From JBBQKP01 sp038326995 (GTDB taxonomy: Bacteria > Planctomycetota > Phycisphaerae > Tepidisphaerales > Tepidisphaeraceae): a DNA stretch of 28,010 bases. The stretch is from contig JBBQKP010000019.1 of the NCBI GenBank assembly GCA_038326995.1, forward strand, positions 1-28,010. The letters run 5' to 3'. Shown here in pieces: positions 1-6,845 of the stretch; the stretch's first letter is position 1, and each line of letters opens with the position of its first letter. The notes beneath the pieces were generated by a model. That model did not search any database, was not told the DNA's origin, and was given only the letters and a program-made list of their open reading frames with translations. The translations under genes and the position numbers were made by a program.

Positions 1-20
1 CTGAATTGAACTGGGTTTCA

Positions 21-101
21 GGGTGCCACGGCTTTGTATTCAAAGCTGTGTGTGGGGTTGCTCCACTTGCACACAGCTACGAGTACGTAGCCGTGGCACC
101 C
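21..101. repeat. Inverted pair of REP-like hairpins (family A)
   Basis: GGGTGCCACGGCT at 21-33 is the exact reverse complement of 89-101, and AGCTGTGTG at 44-52 is the exact reverse complement of 70-78. Each half also folds alone: CACGGCTTTG/CAAAGCTGTG around TATT (27-50), and CAGCTACG/CGTAGCCG around AGTA on the right. The unit is therefore a GGTGC tag followed by a short hairpin, present twice in opposite orientation, as in REP doublets. Related single copies occur at about 709-737 and 1081-1104. No coding role is seen. Confidence 0.7.
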
Positions 102-145
102 GACAACTTCGGATTTACTGCAGACGCCTGAAGTGTTACAATTTT

Positions 146-212
146 TGTAGGGTGGGCTTCAGCCCACCATGATTGGCGTCGTCTGGAACGGTGGCTGAAG
201 CACCACCCTACA
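146..212. repeat. GTAG-tagged REP-like doublet (family B)
   Basis: TGTAGGGTGG at 146-155 is the exact reverse complement of 203-212. Inside lie two hairpins: GGTGGGCT/AGCCCACC (151-168), and a less perfect one at about 190-207. Each hairpin is preceded, on its own strand, by GTAG, the tetranucleotide classically found 5' of REP palindromes recognised by RAYT (TnpA-REP) transposases. The arrangement is a tail-to-tail REP pair. No RAYT gene is in this window, so any mobilising enzyme would have to lie elsewhere. Confidence 0.7.
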
Positions 213-265
213 AAGAGCGACCGACTCCTCGTCGACGGCAGGAAATCTGCACGTCGCACGCTCCA

Positions 266-320
266 GGGACGATAAAACGGCACAGGTTTGATTATGGGAC
301 AATCGAACCTGTGTGGTCCC
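266..320. repeat. Long imperfect hairpin, unknown role
   Basis: Bases 281-293 pair with 301-313 (13 bp, one G-U) around a 7-base loop. Outside this stem, GGGAC at 266-270 pairs with GTCCC at 316-320. The result is a two-tier stem that could act as DNA or as RNA. A short T-run follows at 320-323, but it is too weak for a convincing terminator, and no gene lies directly upstream in the window. Confidence 0.5.
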
Positions 321-391
321 TTTACTTAATGGAATCATTGCCGGTGCGTCGCGAATCTTCGGGCCGGTCGCGCGGGGCTTTCCCGGGGATG

Positions 392-425
392 GGACCGAAT
401 AAAGGAGCGGACCGAATCAAGGGAC
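392..425. repeat. Two 17-bp direct repeats (GGACCGAAT...)
   Basis: Units at 392-408 and 409-425 both begin GGACCGAAT and agree at 14 of 17 positions. They lie in the same gene-free stretch as the 20-bp array further right. Function unknown. Confidence 0.5.
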
Positions 426-478
426 GATTGTCATTCCTCGATTCCTGCGGGCTTCGGCGGGTGAGGGAGGCTGCAAAA

Positions 479-558
479 CTTTCCGTAGGCTGCGGATACT
501 TTCCCTTGTGTCCAGACGCTTTCCCTAGTCTACGAATTCTTTCCCTAGTCTACGAATT
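479..558. repeat. Four 20-bp tandem repeats beginning CTTTCC
   Basis: Units start at 479, 499, 519 and 539. The last two are identical (CTTTCCCTAGTCTACGAATT); the first two keep the CTTTCC head and diverge after it. The exact 20-bp spacing puts each head on nearly the same face of the helix, as expected of an array bound by one protein. A T-tract (560-567) and a DnaA-box-like sequence follow immediately. Confidence 0.75.
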
Positions 559-565
559 CTTTTTT

Positions 566-589
566 TTATCCACAGAAAGTTTATGCAGA
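566..589 (+). promoter_or_regulatory. DnaA-box-like 9-mer plus near-match
   Basis: TTATCCACA at 566-574 matches the consensus bacterial DnaA box perfectly. TTATGCAGA at 581-589 differs from TTATNCACA at one position and starts 15 bp downstream. Both follow the 20-bp repeats and a T-rich tract. This could be a DnaA-controlled regulatory site, a DnaA reservoir or part of a replication origin. The only neighbours visible are not typical oriC genes, so origin status is unproven. Confidence 0.4.
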
Positions 590-707
590 CTGTGAAAATG
601 CACGGGCGAGGGTGCTCTGGGTTGGGTGTCGCCGGGTTGGGCTGGCGGTATCAATACTGAAACGCGGGAACGGGGGGCGATAACGTTTCTTTCCTAACTT
701 AGAAGTT

Positions 708-740
708 GCGGTGCCACGATTTGTATTCAGGTCGTGGAAG
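708..740 (+). repeat. REP-like hairpin, family A single copy
   Basis: A GGTGC tag precedes CACGATTTG-TATT-CAGGTCGTG, which forms a complete 9-bp stem if two G-U pairs are allowed. Tag, stem start and TATT loop match the left half of the doublet at 21-101. Confidence 0.6.
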
Positions 741-780
741 GCGCGTAACGTTTTAGCCGTTTGCAAAAGCACTCGAAATC

Positions 781-806
781 CTCGATGTCACCAGAAGGTC
801 ATCGAG
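781..806. repeat. Small inverted repeat
   Basis: CTCGATG at 781-787 pairs with CATCGAG at 800-806, with a further ACC/GGT pairing inside. It is a short hairpin in the gene-free repeat region with no assigned role. Confidence 0.45.
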
Positions 807-847
807 CGCGCATCATGACTCGTACAGGCGGCGTCGTGGACGCGTTT

Positions 848-935
848 CTGGCCCGTCCGGCAGGACATCTTCCTTTTGAATTTTGAAAAAGCGTTTTACT
901 CGTGGAGCATCGAGATGTCCTGCCGGACCGGCCAG
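848..935. repeat. 23-bp inverted repeat with 42-bp spacer
   Basis: The arm at 848-870 is the reverse complement of 913-935 with a single mismatch. Each arm contains the mini-palindrome GTCC-N4-GGAC, so each could fold alone, which suggests a third REP-like doublet. The spacer is AT-rich. There is no ORF and no target-site duplication obvious enough to call an insertion sequence or MITE. Confidence 0.7.
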
Positions 936-1080
936 AGGCTCATCGGCTTTTTGAACTCTTCACGGCGATTTACAGCATATGCTTACGGACGTGCGTGGTT
1001 CGCTTAATTGCGTCTGCAGTCGGCTGAAGGGTTACGAAGGCGCAACCAGTCGAATCGTTTGCACTTTTCGAGCGTATCAT

Positions 1081-1104
1081 GATTTGCGTACAAATCGTGG
1101 CACC
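1081..1104 (-). repeat. REP-like hairpin, family A inverted copy
   Basis: ATGATTTG-CGTA-CAAATCGT forms an 8-bp stem with one G-T pair and is followed by GGCACC, the reverse complement of the GGTGCC tag. This is family A in the opposite orientation to the copy at 708-740. Confidence 0.6.
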
Positions 1105-1164
1105 AGATATCGCGAAATTCTGGCATTTTGCTAAAGTGCAACGCGTCAGCAAACACATCTGTTC

Positions 1165-1170
1165 TATAAT
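1165..1170 (+). promoter_or_regulatory. Candidate -10 box for the 1197 gene
   Basis: A perfect TATAAT lies 27 bases before the start codon at 1197. No good -35 hexamer is visible at 16-18 bp spacing, so this is a partial promoter match. A strong Shine-Dalgarno GGGAGGA (1184-1190) follows. Confidence 0.4.
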
Positions 1171-1196
1171 CTTTTTTTGATCCGGGAGGATCTCGC

Positions 1197-1799
1197 ATGA
1201 CCCGACAAACCCTCACACTTTCATGTATGAGTGCACTGCTGTTTAGTGCCTCGGCCGTTTCGTTTTCATTCGCAGAGGAGACCCCGCCTGTAGCACCACC
1301 GGCCGCCGACGCCGGAGCCGCGAAGAAGCCCATGGAACCCGTTGAGTTCCGTAAGTTACGCGACGCGATGCCCGCAGAGTTCCTTGGCATGGCTCAGTCT
1401 GCGAAGTCTGGTCAGAAGACGAAAATGGGCGAAGTCAGCATGTCGACCGCGGAGGTCCGCTACAGCACAGTCAAGGACGACGACTCCAAGCCTTATGGCG
1501 TGATTACGACCGTCGACTACGGACAGCCCGAGATGGCGCAGGCGATGACCGGCGGCATGTTCGGCGAACAGGAAATCGATCAGGAGTCCGATGACGGATT
1601 TACCAAGACCACGACGGTTCAAGGCGTGAAAGGTCTGCTTTCTTATCGCAAGAGTGACAAGGTGATCTCGTTTCTCGCGGCCGTCGGAGGGCGAATTGTG
1701 TTCAACGCCGAGTTCACGCATTTTGAAGAGGCTGATGTTCAAAAGGTGGTCGATGCATTGCCGCTTGAGGCGTTGAAAGCACTCGTTCCAGCGTCGTAG
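1197..1799 (+). CDS. Secreted hypothetical protein (200 aa)
   Basis: Function unknown. The ATG at 1197 is well supported: GGGAGGA sits 7 bases upstream and a perfect -10 box further back. Residues 1-26 look like a Sec signal peptide (TRQ head, Leu/Ala/Ser/Phe core, cleavage near SFA-EE). A Pro/Ala-rich linker follows (about 29-46), then a compact domain of about 150 residues with alternating beta-like segments, no cysteines and no catalytic motif I recognise. The last 30 residues resemble an amphipathic helix and end in Ser. It is probably periplasmic. It is the first gene after the repeat-rich region and may be monocistronic, since a strong palindrome separates it from the glycan cluster. 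Confidence 0.8.
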   Translation: MTRQTLTLSCMSALLFSASAVSFSFAEETPPVAPPAADAGAAKKPMEPVEFRKLRDAMPAEFLGMAQSAKSGQKTKMGEVSMSTAEVRYSTVKDDDSKPYGVITTVDYGQPEMAQAMTGGMFGEQEIDQESDDGFTKTTTVQGVKGLLSYRKSDKVISFLAAVGGRIVFNAEFTHFEEADVQKVVDALPLEALKALVPAS

Positions 1800-1851
1800 T
1801 GCTGCAATCGACGCAGGGATAAGGCAGATATTGTCCACGCCGAATTCCGAC

Positions 1852-1885
1852 GGGTGCCGCAACAGTTGTTCAAGTTGCGGCACCC
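1852..1885. terminator. Perfect 12-bp palindrome between genes
   Basis: GGGTGCCGCAAC (1852-1863) and GTTGCGGCACCC (1874-1885) pair perfectly around a 10-base loop, 53 bases after the 1799 stop and 63 bases before the next start. It could stop transcription, but there is no T-run. Its GGGTGCC/GGCACCC ends match the tag of REP family A, so it may be another dispersed repeat copy. Confidence 0.45.
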
Positions 1886-1947
1886 GCGGCGTTATGTAGC
1901 TTGCACTCGGCTGGCGGGCCGCGACTTTCAGCCGTATTGTCGATGGA

Positions 1948-3729
1948 ATGAGTCGAAAAAATGCAAACAATCCCAGGCCGGTGACGGCACGAACCGCGAT
2001 GTCCAGGCGACTCTATTTCTTGAGCACTGCCGCGGTGCTGCTGACGGCCCTTGTGGTTTACCTTGCAGGAAACGGCAGCATCGGTTTGTGGGATCGTGAT
2101 GAGCCAAGATACGCACAGGCGTCGCGCGAAATGGTGCAGAATAACGAGTGGGTCATGCCGACGTTTCTCGGCGAGCCGCGAGTCAATAAGCCGATCCTGA
2201 TTTACTGGCTTCAGAAATTATCGATGCAGTATTTCGGAGAGACGGTCTACGCCGCGAGATTTCCATCTGCGGTGGCGATGATAGGTACGCTGGCGATGCT
2301 GGCGGCGGTGTTGCCTCGCATAGTGGGTCGTCGCCGCGCGTTTTGGAGCGTCTTCGTGCTTGCCACCAGTGCGATGGTCATCGCATCGGCGAAGATGTGC
2401 GTGACCGATGCGGTGCTGCTGCTGTGGATCACCATTGCACAGCTTTGCGTCTACTCAATGTGGCGCGGCCGAGGCACGGCGTTTCAATCCTGGCAAGTCG
2501 TCGTCGTCCTGGGCGCGGCGGTCGGTCTGGCAATGCTGACTAAAGGCCCCGTCGTGCTGGGGATCATTTGCGCGACGATCATTGCGTTGCTTGTGATGCA
2601 GTGGATCACGCCGGGCCGATCGAGCAAAGTGCTCATGACCAGCGATAATGAGCAGCGATTTCTTGTAGTCGCGGGCAAGTGGATCGCCGTCCTTGCCATC
2701 ATCGCGGCGGTGTGTCTGCCATGGCTTTCCGCCATCGAGCAGCGTCAGCCCGGCTGGCTCGTGCGAACGATCAGCGGTGAAATCATCGAACGCGGCAAAT
2801 CTGGAATGGAAGGACATCACGGCTGGATCGGCTATTACCTCACGCTCATCTGGGCCACGTTTTTTCCGTGGAGTCTTTTTCTGATCGCGGCCGTCGTGCA
2901 CGGCTTCAAGCGGCGGACGCACCCGTTCACGCGGTTCGCACTCGCCGCGATCATCGGCCCGTATGTCATGCTCGAAATCTACGCGACCAAGCTGCCGCAC
3001 TACCTCTTGCCCGCATATCCGTTCCTCGCGTTCCTTGTTGCCAATGTCATCTCGCTCGGCAGACGAAAGCTGATCTCAGATCTCTCTGACCGTCCATTCG
3101 TGATCGCTGCGTCGATCGTTGCCGGTGCGATCACCATCCTTTCGCTCCTGCTGCCCATCGTCCCTGCCATGTCCGACGGAGAAAGCGCAAGGCACTATTT
3201 CGCGATGTTCGCGCTCGGCAGCTTCATCATCGGCAGCGTGTGGTATGTCGTATTCAAGCTGTCGGAAAACCGAATCGTCCTGGCCTCGGCGACGATGGGA
3301 ATCGCAATGTTCCTCGGCGTGATTATTCTTTCCGTGCTGTATTTACCGACAACAAACTTTCTACGCGTCAGCCAGCGCGTTGCCCAGATTCTGCATAACG
3401 ACGGCGCCGACGAGCGGGCAAAAGCAGGACAAGTCATCATGCTCGAATATAAGGAGCCGAGCCTGGGTTTCTACCAGGGCGGAACCATTCGCGAGCAAAC
3501 GCATACCGACTTTCTGAGCATCACGCCCCCGCATCGCTGGCCGAAGTGGATCGTGTCGGAGGCGAACGTCTGGAGCAAGCAACCTGAGCAGATCAAGCAG
3601 CAGTTCATATCGATCGGCAGGGTGCGCGGGCTTAATGTGGCCGAGGGTCGGGCCGACGTGACGGTGCTGCGACGCTTGCCTACGAGTGAGGCGACGATTC
3701 GTATCGACGGGCCAATTTCGAGCGACTGA
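1948..3729 (+). CDS. ArnT-like GT-C glycosyltransferase
   Basis: An integral membrane transferase of the ArnT/PMT (GT-C) superfamily, which moves a sugar from a polyprenyl-phosphate carrier to lipid A, glycan or protein on the periplasmic side. The first helix (about 24-40) is followed by the periplasmic-loop motif WDRDEPRYAQASREM (48-62), with the acidic pair Asp51-Glu52 expected of the active site. EPRVNKP (76-82), Asp154 and TKGP (198-201) are also family hallmarks, and KLPHYLLPAYP marks a late loop. About 11-12 hydrophobic helices fill residues 24-470, with a soluble C-terminal tail. The length of 593 is usual for ArnT homologues. The ATG at 1948 is used; Met18 (1999) is an alternative that starts closer to helix 1. 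Donor and acceptor cannot be read from the sequence. It leads the LPS-type cluster; the next gene begins 9 bases after its stop. Confidence 0.85.
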   Translation: MSRKNANNPRPVTARTAMSRRLYFLSTAAVLLTALVVYLAGNGSIGLWDRDEPRYAQASREMVQNNEWVMPTFLGEPRVNKPILIYWLQKLSMQYFGETVYAARFPSAVAMIGTLAMLAAVLPRIVGRRRAFWSVFVLATSAMVIASAKMCVTDAVLLLWITIAQLCVYSMWRGRGTAFQSWQVVVVLGAAVGLAMLTKGPVVLGIICATIIALLVMQWITPGRSSKVLMTSDNEQRFLVVAGKWIAVLAIIAAVCLPWLSAIEQRQPGWLVRTISGEIIERGKSGMEGHHGWIGYYLTLIWATFFPWSLFLIAAVVHGFKRRTHPFTRFALAAIIGPYVMLEIYATKLPHYLLPAYPFLAFLVANVISLGRRKLISDLSDRPFVIAASIVAGAITILSLLLPIVPAMSDGESARHYFAMFALGSFIIGSVWYVVFKLSENRIVLASATMGIAMFLGVIILSVLYLPTTNFLRVSQRVAQILHNDGADERAKAGQVIMLEYKEPSLGFYQGGTIREQTHTDFLSITPPHRWPKWIVSEANVWSKQPEQIKQQFISIGRVRGLNVAEGRADVTVLRRLPTSEATIRIDGPISSD

Positions 3730-3738
3730 TCGGTTCCA

Positions 3739-4851
3739 ATGCGCACTGAAGAAGCGAAATCACCTGTTGCAGCCGACGTCGATCGTCGAGCGAATGTGCA
3801 GCGCATACTCGTCGTGCAGCCGTCATGGGTTGGTGATGCGGTCATGGCAACGCCGGCGCTTCGCAGCTTGCGAAAGCAATTCCCCGACGCGCACATCAGC
3901 TATCTCCTCAAGCGATATGTCAGGCCAATCTATGCGGGCATGCCCTGGTGCGATCGATTGCTGACGTATCGACAATCGACGAAATTCCTCACGCTTGTTT
4001 CACGCATTCGTGCGGGCCGATTCGATGCGGCCGTGCTCCTGAGCAACAGCTTTCGCGGCGCGCTGATGTGCCGACTGGCTGGCGTGCGGCGAATCGTTGG
4101 CTACGCGCGCGACGGTCGATCCCTATTACTGACTGATCGCTTTCCCGCACTAAAGTCGAGCGGCGCATTTGTGCCTACGCCAATCGTCGGCTCGTATCTG
4201 AAATTGGTAACCCACTTGGGTGTGGAGGGGGCTGCTGACGGAAGCGACAAGCGGCTGGAACTCTTCGTCACGCCGCGAGAGTTAATCGCGTCCGAGCGCG
4301 TGATGTCACAGTTGCCAAAGTCAAACGGCCCGATCGTGATGCTCAATCCCGGCGCGCAGTATGGTGCCGCCAAGTGCTGGCCCGCGGAATATTTCGCCGC
4401 GATCGCAGACCGTCTAAAGCAAGAGCTCGGCGCGACGGTGCTGGTATCCAGCGCGCCGCGCGAGAAGGCGATTGTTGATGACATTCGCAGACGGGCGAAG
4501 GAGCCGTTCATTGATCTTGCATCACTCGGCCCGTCACTGGGCTCTCTCAAGGAAATCATTCGGCGGTGCGACCTGATGATCACCAACGATACCGGCCCGC
4601 GCCACATCGCCGCTGCCATGAACACGCCGGTCGTCACGCTCTTCGGCCCGACGCATCAGGCGTGGACTGAAATCGATTTTCCGTTCGAACGAAAGCTGCA
4701 GATCGACGTCATATGCGGCCCGTGCCAGAAAAAACTGTGCCCACTCGATCATCGCTGTATGACACGACTGACGCCCGACATGGTCTGGGCCGCGGCAATC
4801 GACCTACTCTCGTTGAAAACGACTGGTCGAATTCCTCTTCCAGTCATTTGA
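3739..4851 (+). CDS. waaF: GT9 heptosyltransferase (WaaF-like)
   Basis: A cytoplasmic GT-B enzyme of the ADP-heptose:LPS heptosyltransferase family (GT9), adding heptose to the inner LPS core. The N-terminal half shows ILVVQPSWVGDAVMATPAL (23-41), with the Gly-Asp pair near residue 32 typical of the family. The C-terminal domain has LNPGAQYGAAKCWP, then NDTGPRHIAAAM (about 281-292) and FGPTHQAWTE (about 301-310), the nucleotide-sugar site. A four-cysteine tail, CGPCQKKLCPLDHRC, matches heptosyltransferase II proteins. The length of 370 fits the family. It starts 9 bases after the preceding transferase, implying cotranscription. Specificity (I, II or another sugar) is inferred from family resemblance. 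Confidence 0.88.
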   Translation: MRTEEAKSPVAADVDRRANVQRILVVQPSWVGDAVMATPALRSLRKQFPDAHISYLLKRYVRPIYAGMPWCDRLLTYRQSTKFLTLVSRIRAGRFDAAVLLSNSFRGALMCRLAGVRRIVGYARDGRSLLLTDRFPALKSSGAFVPTPIVGSYLKLVTHLGVEGAADGSDKRLELFVTPRELIASERVMSQLPKSNGPIVMLNPGAQYGAAKCWPAEYFAAIADRLKQELGATVLVSSAPREKAIVDDIRRRAKEPFIDLASLGPSLGSLKEIIRRCDLMITNDTGPRHIAAAMNTPVVTLFGPTHQAWTEIDFPFERKLQIDVICGPCQKKLCPLDHRCMTRLTPDMVWAAAIDLLSLKTTGRIPLPVI

Positions 4852-4927
4852 TGTCGAATATCGCTCCGCCGCGACGAGACACAATCGATCAACGGGCCGC
4901 GTTTCGATACAATCACAAGGCGAAATC

Positions 4928-4963
4928 ATGAACGAGGTCGACCGCGCTGGATTCTACGAGTAG
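4928..4963 (+). other. Possible 11-codon leader ORF
   Basis: ATG at 4928 opens an 11-residue reading frame ending at TAG 4961-4963, with AAGG 8 bases upstream. It lies in the 134-base gap before the kinase gene. It may be chance; no attenuator structure is clear. Confidence 0.2.
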
Positions 4964-4964
4964 C

Positions 4965-4992
4965 AACAGAAATGAAAGAACAGAAATGAAAG
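4965..4992 (+). repeat. 14-bp tandem duplication across the kinase start
   Basis: AACAGAAATGAAAG occurs twice in perfect tandem (4965-4978, 4979-4992). Each copy carries an ATG. The first opens a five-codon frame whose TGA overlaps the second ATG (ATGA at 4986-4989), which is the start of the kinase. Translation of the kinase could therefore be coupled to the mini-frame. Confidence 0.7.
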
Positions 4993-5768
4993 GTCAAAAC
5001 GGTGAACGATGGATCGTTTCGCCCGATGCACAGGAGTTGCTTGACCGCGTCGGCATCGCGTCGGCCGACTCTCTGTTTGTCGATCCGCGGATTGTCGTCT
5101 GGCGTGATCTGGAAGAGCGTCAAAACGGCACTTTGGATTTTCTAAGGGCCGACGGTTCAGCCGGGCGGCTTCACATCAAGCGCGACAAGCATCGCCACTC
5201 GAATCCCGTCGCGGCTGAGGCTCAGGGCGTCAGTCTACTCAATGCCGCGGGCATCAGATCCACGCCCCTTGTCGCTTGGGGAAGTCTTGCCGACGGCCGG
5301 TCGTTCCTGCTGACTGAACAGCTTTACGGCCATCAATCGGCGGATCGATGTCTGGAGACGGGCCTTATTTTCGACCAGCTCTTCGAGCCAACGTGCAGAA
5401 TCTGTGCGACGCTCCACGCGGCGGGCCTGCACCATCGCGATCTGTATCTCAATCACTTTTACGTCGATCAACGTGACAGGTTTTCCATCGCACTGATCGA
5501 CGCCGCCCGCGTCAAACGATTGCCGATGTTCTTCGCATCGCGTTGGATCGTGAAGGACGTCGCACAGTTTTTATTCAGCACACTCGAATACGCGGCTCAG
5601 ACGCAGCGCGACGCGTGGCTTTCGATGTACTGTGAGTTGGTCAAGCGGGGCGATGTTGAATCATTTCGACGCCGTGTCTCGCGTAAGGCCGCATGGATTG
5701 ATCGACATGATCAGAAGCTTCGCGCCGCCAAACCCAAACGAAATCTTCGACTCTCGACAGAAATGTAA
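4986..5768 (+). CDS. LPS core kinase, WaaP/InaA-like
   Basis: A small protein-kinase-fold enzyme of the Kdo/WaaP family, which phosphorylates sugars of the LPS inner core using ATP on the cytoplasmic face. The fold is recognisable from a candidate ATP-binding lysine (Lys65 in LHIKRDK), the catalytic loop HHRDLYLNHFY (about 149-159), which replaces the eukaryotic HRDxxxxN and is typical of WaaP, and the metal-binding Asp in LIDAARVKR (about 170-178). The length of 260 matches the family. The start overlaps a mini-ORF stop in a 14-bp duplication, and no strong Shine-Dalgarno is seen. Its position between a GT9 and a GT4 enzyme supports a core-phosphorylation role. Confidence 0.85.
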   Translation: MKGQNGERWIVSPDAQELLDRVGIASADSLFVDPRIVVWRDLEERQNGTLDFLRADGSAGRLHIKRDKHRHSNPVAAEAQGVSLLNAAGIRSTPLVAWGSLADGRSFLLTEQLYGHQSADRCLETGLIFDQLFEPTCRICATLHAAGLHHRDLYLNHFYVDQRDRFSIALIDAARVKRLPMFFASRWIVKDVAQFLFSTLEYAAQTQRDAWLSMYCELVKRGDVESFRRRVSRKAAWIDRHDQKLRAAKPKRNLRLSTEM

Positions 5769-5771
5769 TTT

Positions 5772-6845
5772 ATGAGAATCGGGCTGATAATTTTCCGAGC
5801 AGAACGTGACCGCGGTGGTGCGGAACGTTACACAATTGACCTCGCAGAGGAATTGATTGATCGCGGCCACGAGGTGTCCATCGTCGCGTCATGTTTCGAG
5901 GACTCGGGCCGCGCGACCAAAGTGCACGTACCTGCGATTGGCTTGACTCGGGTCGCACGATACAAGCGATTTCTCGCCAATCTTCGGCTTAAAGAGTTTG
6001 ACATCGCTCACACGATGATGCCTGTGCCCGGGGCTGATGTGTATCACGCACACGCGGGAATAGAACGACTGGGCGCGCCCAAACGATTCTTCGAGCGAAA
6101 GCGAAAGCTCGTGCTCTCGATCGAAACAACGCTTTTGCAAAATGCACACGTCATTGTGCTCAATCGATCACATTCGGCCGGCATTGATGACATCGTGGGG
6201 GCCGAGCGGCTTCACTTTCTTCGCAGCACAGTTCGTTTCACGCCCGTCGATGAAGCAGATGTTGTCGACGTCCGTCGATCAATTCACATTCGTCATGCGA
6301 TCGATTCGACCAAGCCTGTCGCGCTCTTTGTCGGTAACGATTTTCATCGAAAAGGCCTTGATTTAGCGATCACCGCGATCGCGGCCAGTCCGCACTGGCA
6401 ATTGATTGTTGTCGGCACGGGAGATTCAAAGATTTACTCGAAGCAGGTCGCGTCTTTGAAGATCACCGATCGGGTTCGTTTCGCAGGCCCGACTTCGAAC
6501 GTCGCCCCGTACTACGCTGCGGCCGACGTGTTGCTGCTTCCCGCTCGCGATGAGCCGTTCGGAATGGTCGTTACTGAAGCGATGAGCAGCGGCGTAATTC
6601 CCATCGTCGCGGACAATGTCGGCGCGGCCGAAGTCATTCGTAACGGCGTCAGCGGAACTGTTCTGCCGCGAAATACGCCCGACAAATGGTCCGACGCGCT
6701 TCATCGCCTATCGACTGCTCAATTGCGCGAACCCTTTCATCGCGAGTGTCTCTTGACCAGGCACGAGTTCAGTCACAATGCGCACGTAGACGAGATCGAA
6801 TCGATCTATACCCGAATCGTCTCGCAAAAAAGGAGTTTAGCGTGA
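5772..6845 (+). CDS. GT4 glycosyltransferase (WaaG-like)
   Basis: A retaining GT-B glycosyltransferase of family 4, likely adding a hexose to the LPS core in the manner of WaaG. The N-terminal Rossmann domain starts MRIGLIIF and has the GGAERYT acceptor-loop motif (about 15-21). The C-terminal domain has FVGNDFHRKGLD, a GTGDS turn, and the EX7E signature with Glu261 and Glu269 (EPFGMVVTE), which binds the nucleotide sugar. The length of 357 is normal. It starts 3 bases after the kinase stop, and its own TGA overlaps the next GTG, so the operon is tightly packed. Sugar specificity is not visible. Confidence 0.87.
   Translation: MRIGLIIFRAERDRGGAERYTIDLAEELIDRGHEVSIVASCFEDSGRATKVHVPAIGLTRVARYKRFLANLRLKEFDIAHTMMPVPGADVYHAHAGIERLGAPKRFFERKRKLVLSIETTLLQNAHVIVLNRSHSAGIDDIVGAERLHFLRSTVRFTPVDEADVVDVRRSIHIRHAIDSTKPVALFVGNDFHRKGLDLAITAIAASPHWQLIVVGTGDSKIYSKQVASLKITDRVRFAGPTSNVAPYYAAADVLLLPARDEPFGMVVTEAMSSGVIPIVADNVGAAEVIRNGVSGTVLPRNTPDKWSDALHRLSTAQLREPFHRECLLTRHEFSHNAHVDEIESIYTRIVSQKRSLA

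Noticed and set aside
479..558. CRISPR array
   Set aside because: The units are directly abutting 20-bp tandem repeats with no spacers, and no cas gene is present.
173..595. 140-codon open frame in the leading gene-free region
   Set aside because: It runs through the REP hairpins and the 20-bp repeats, has no ribosome-binding site and reads as low-quality Arg/Ser-rich sequence.
6686..6841. Upstream extension of the second GT-C gene
   Set aside because: The extra 52 residues overlap the GT4 gene in another frame, are Arg-rich, and precede a well-placed GTG with AGGAG at 6842.
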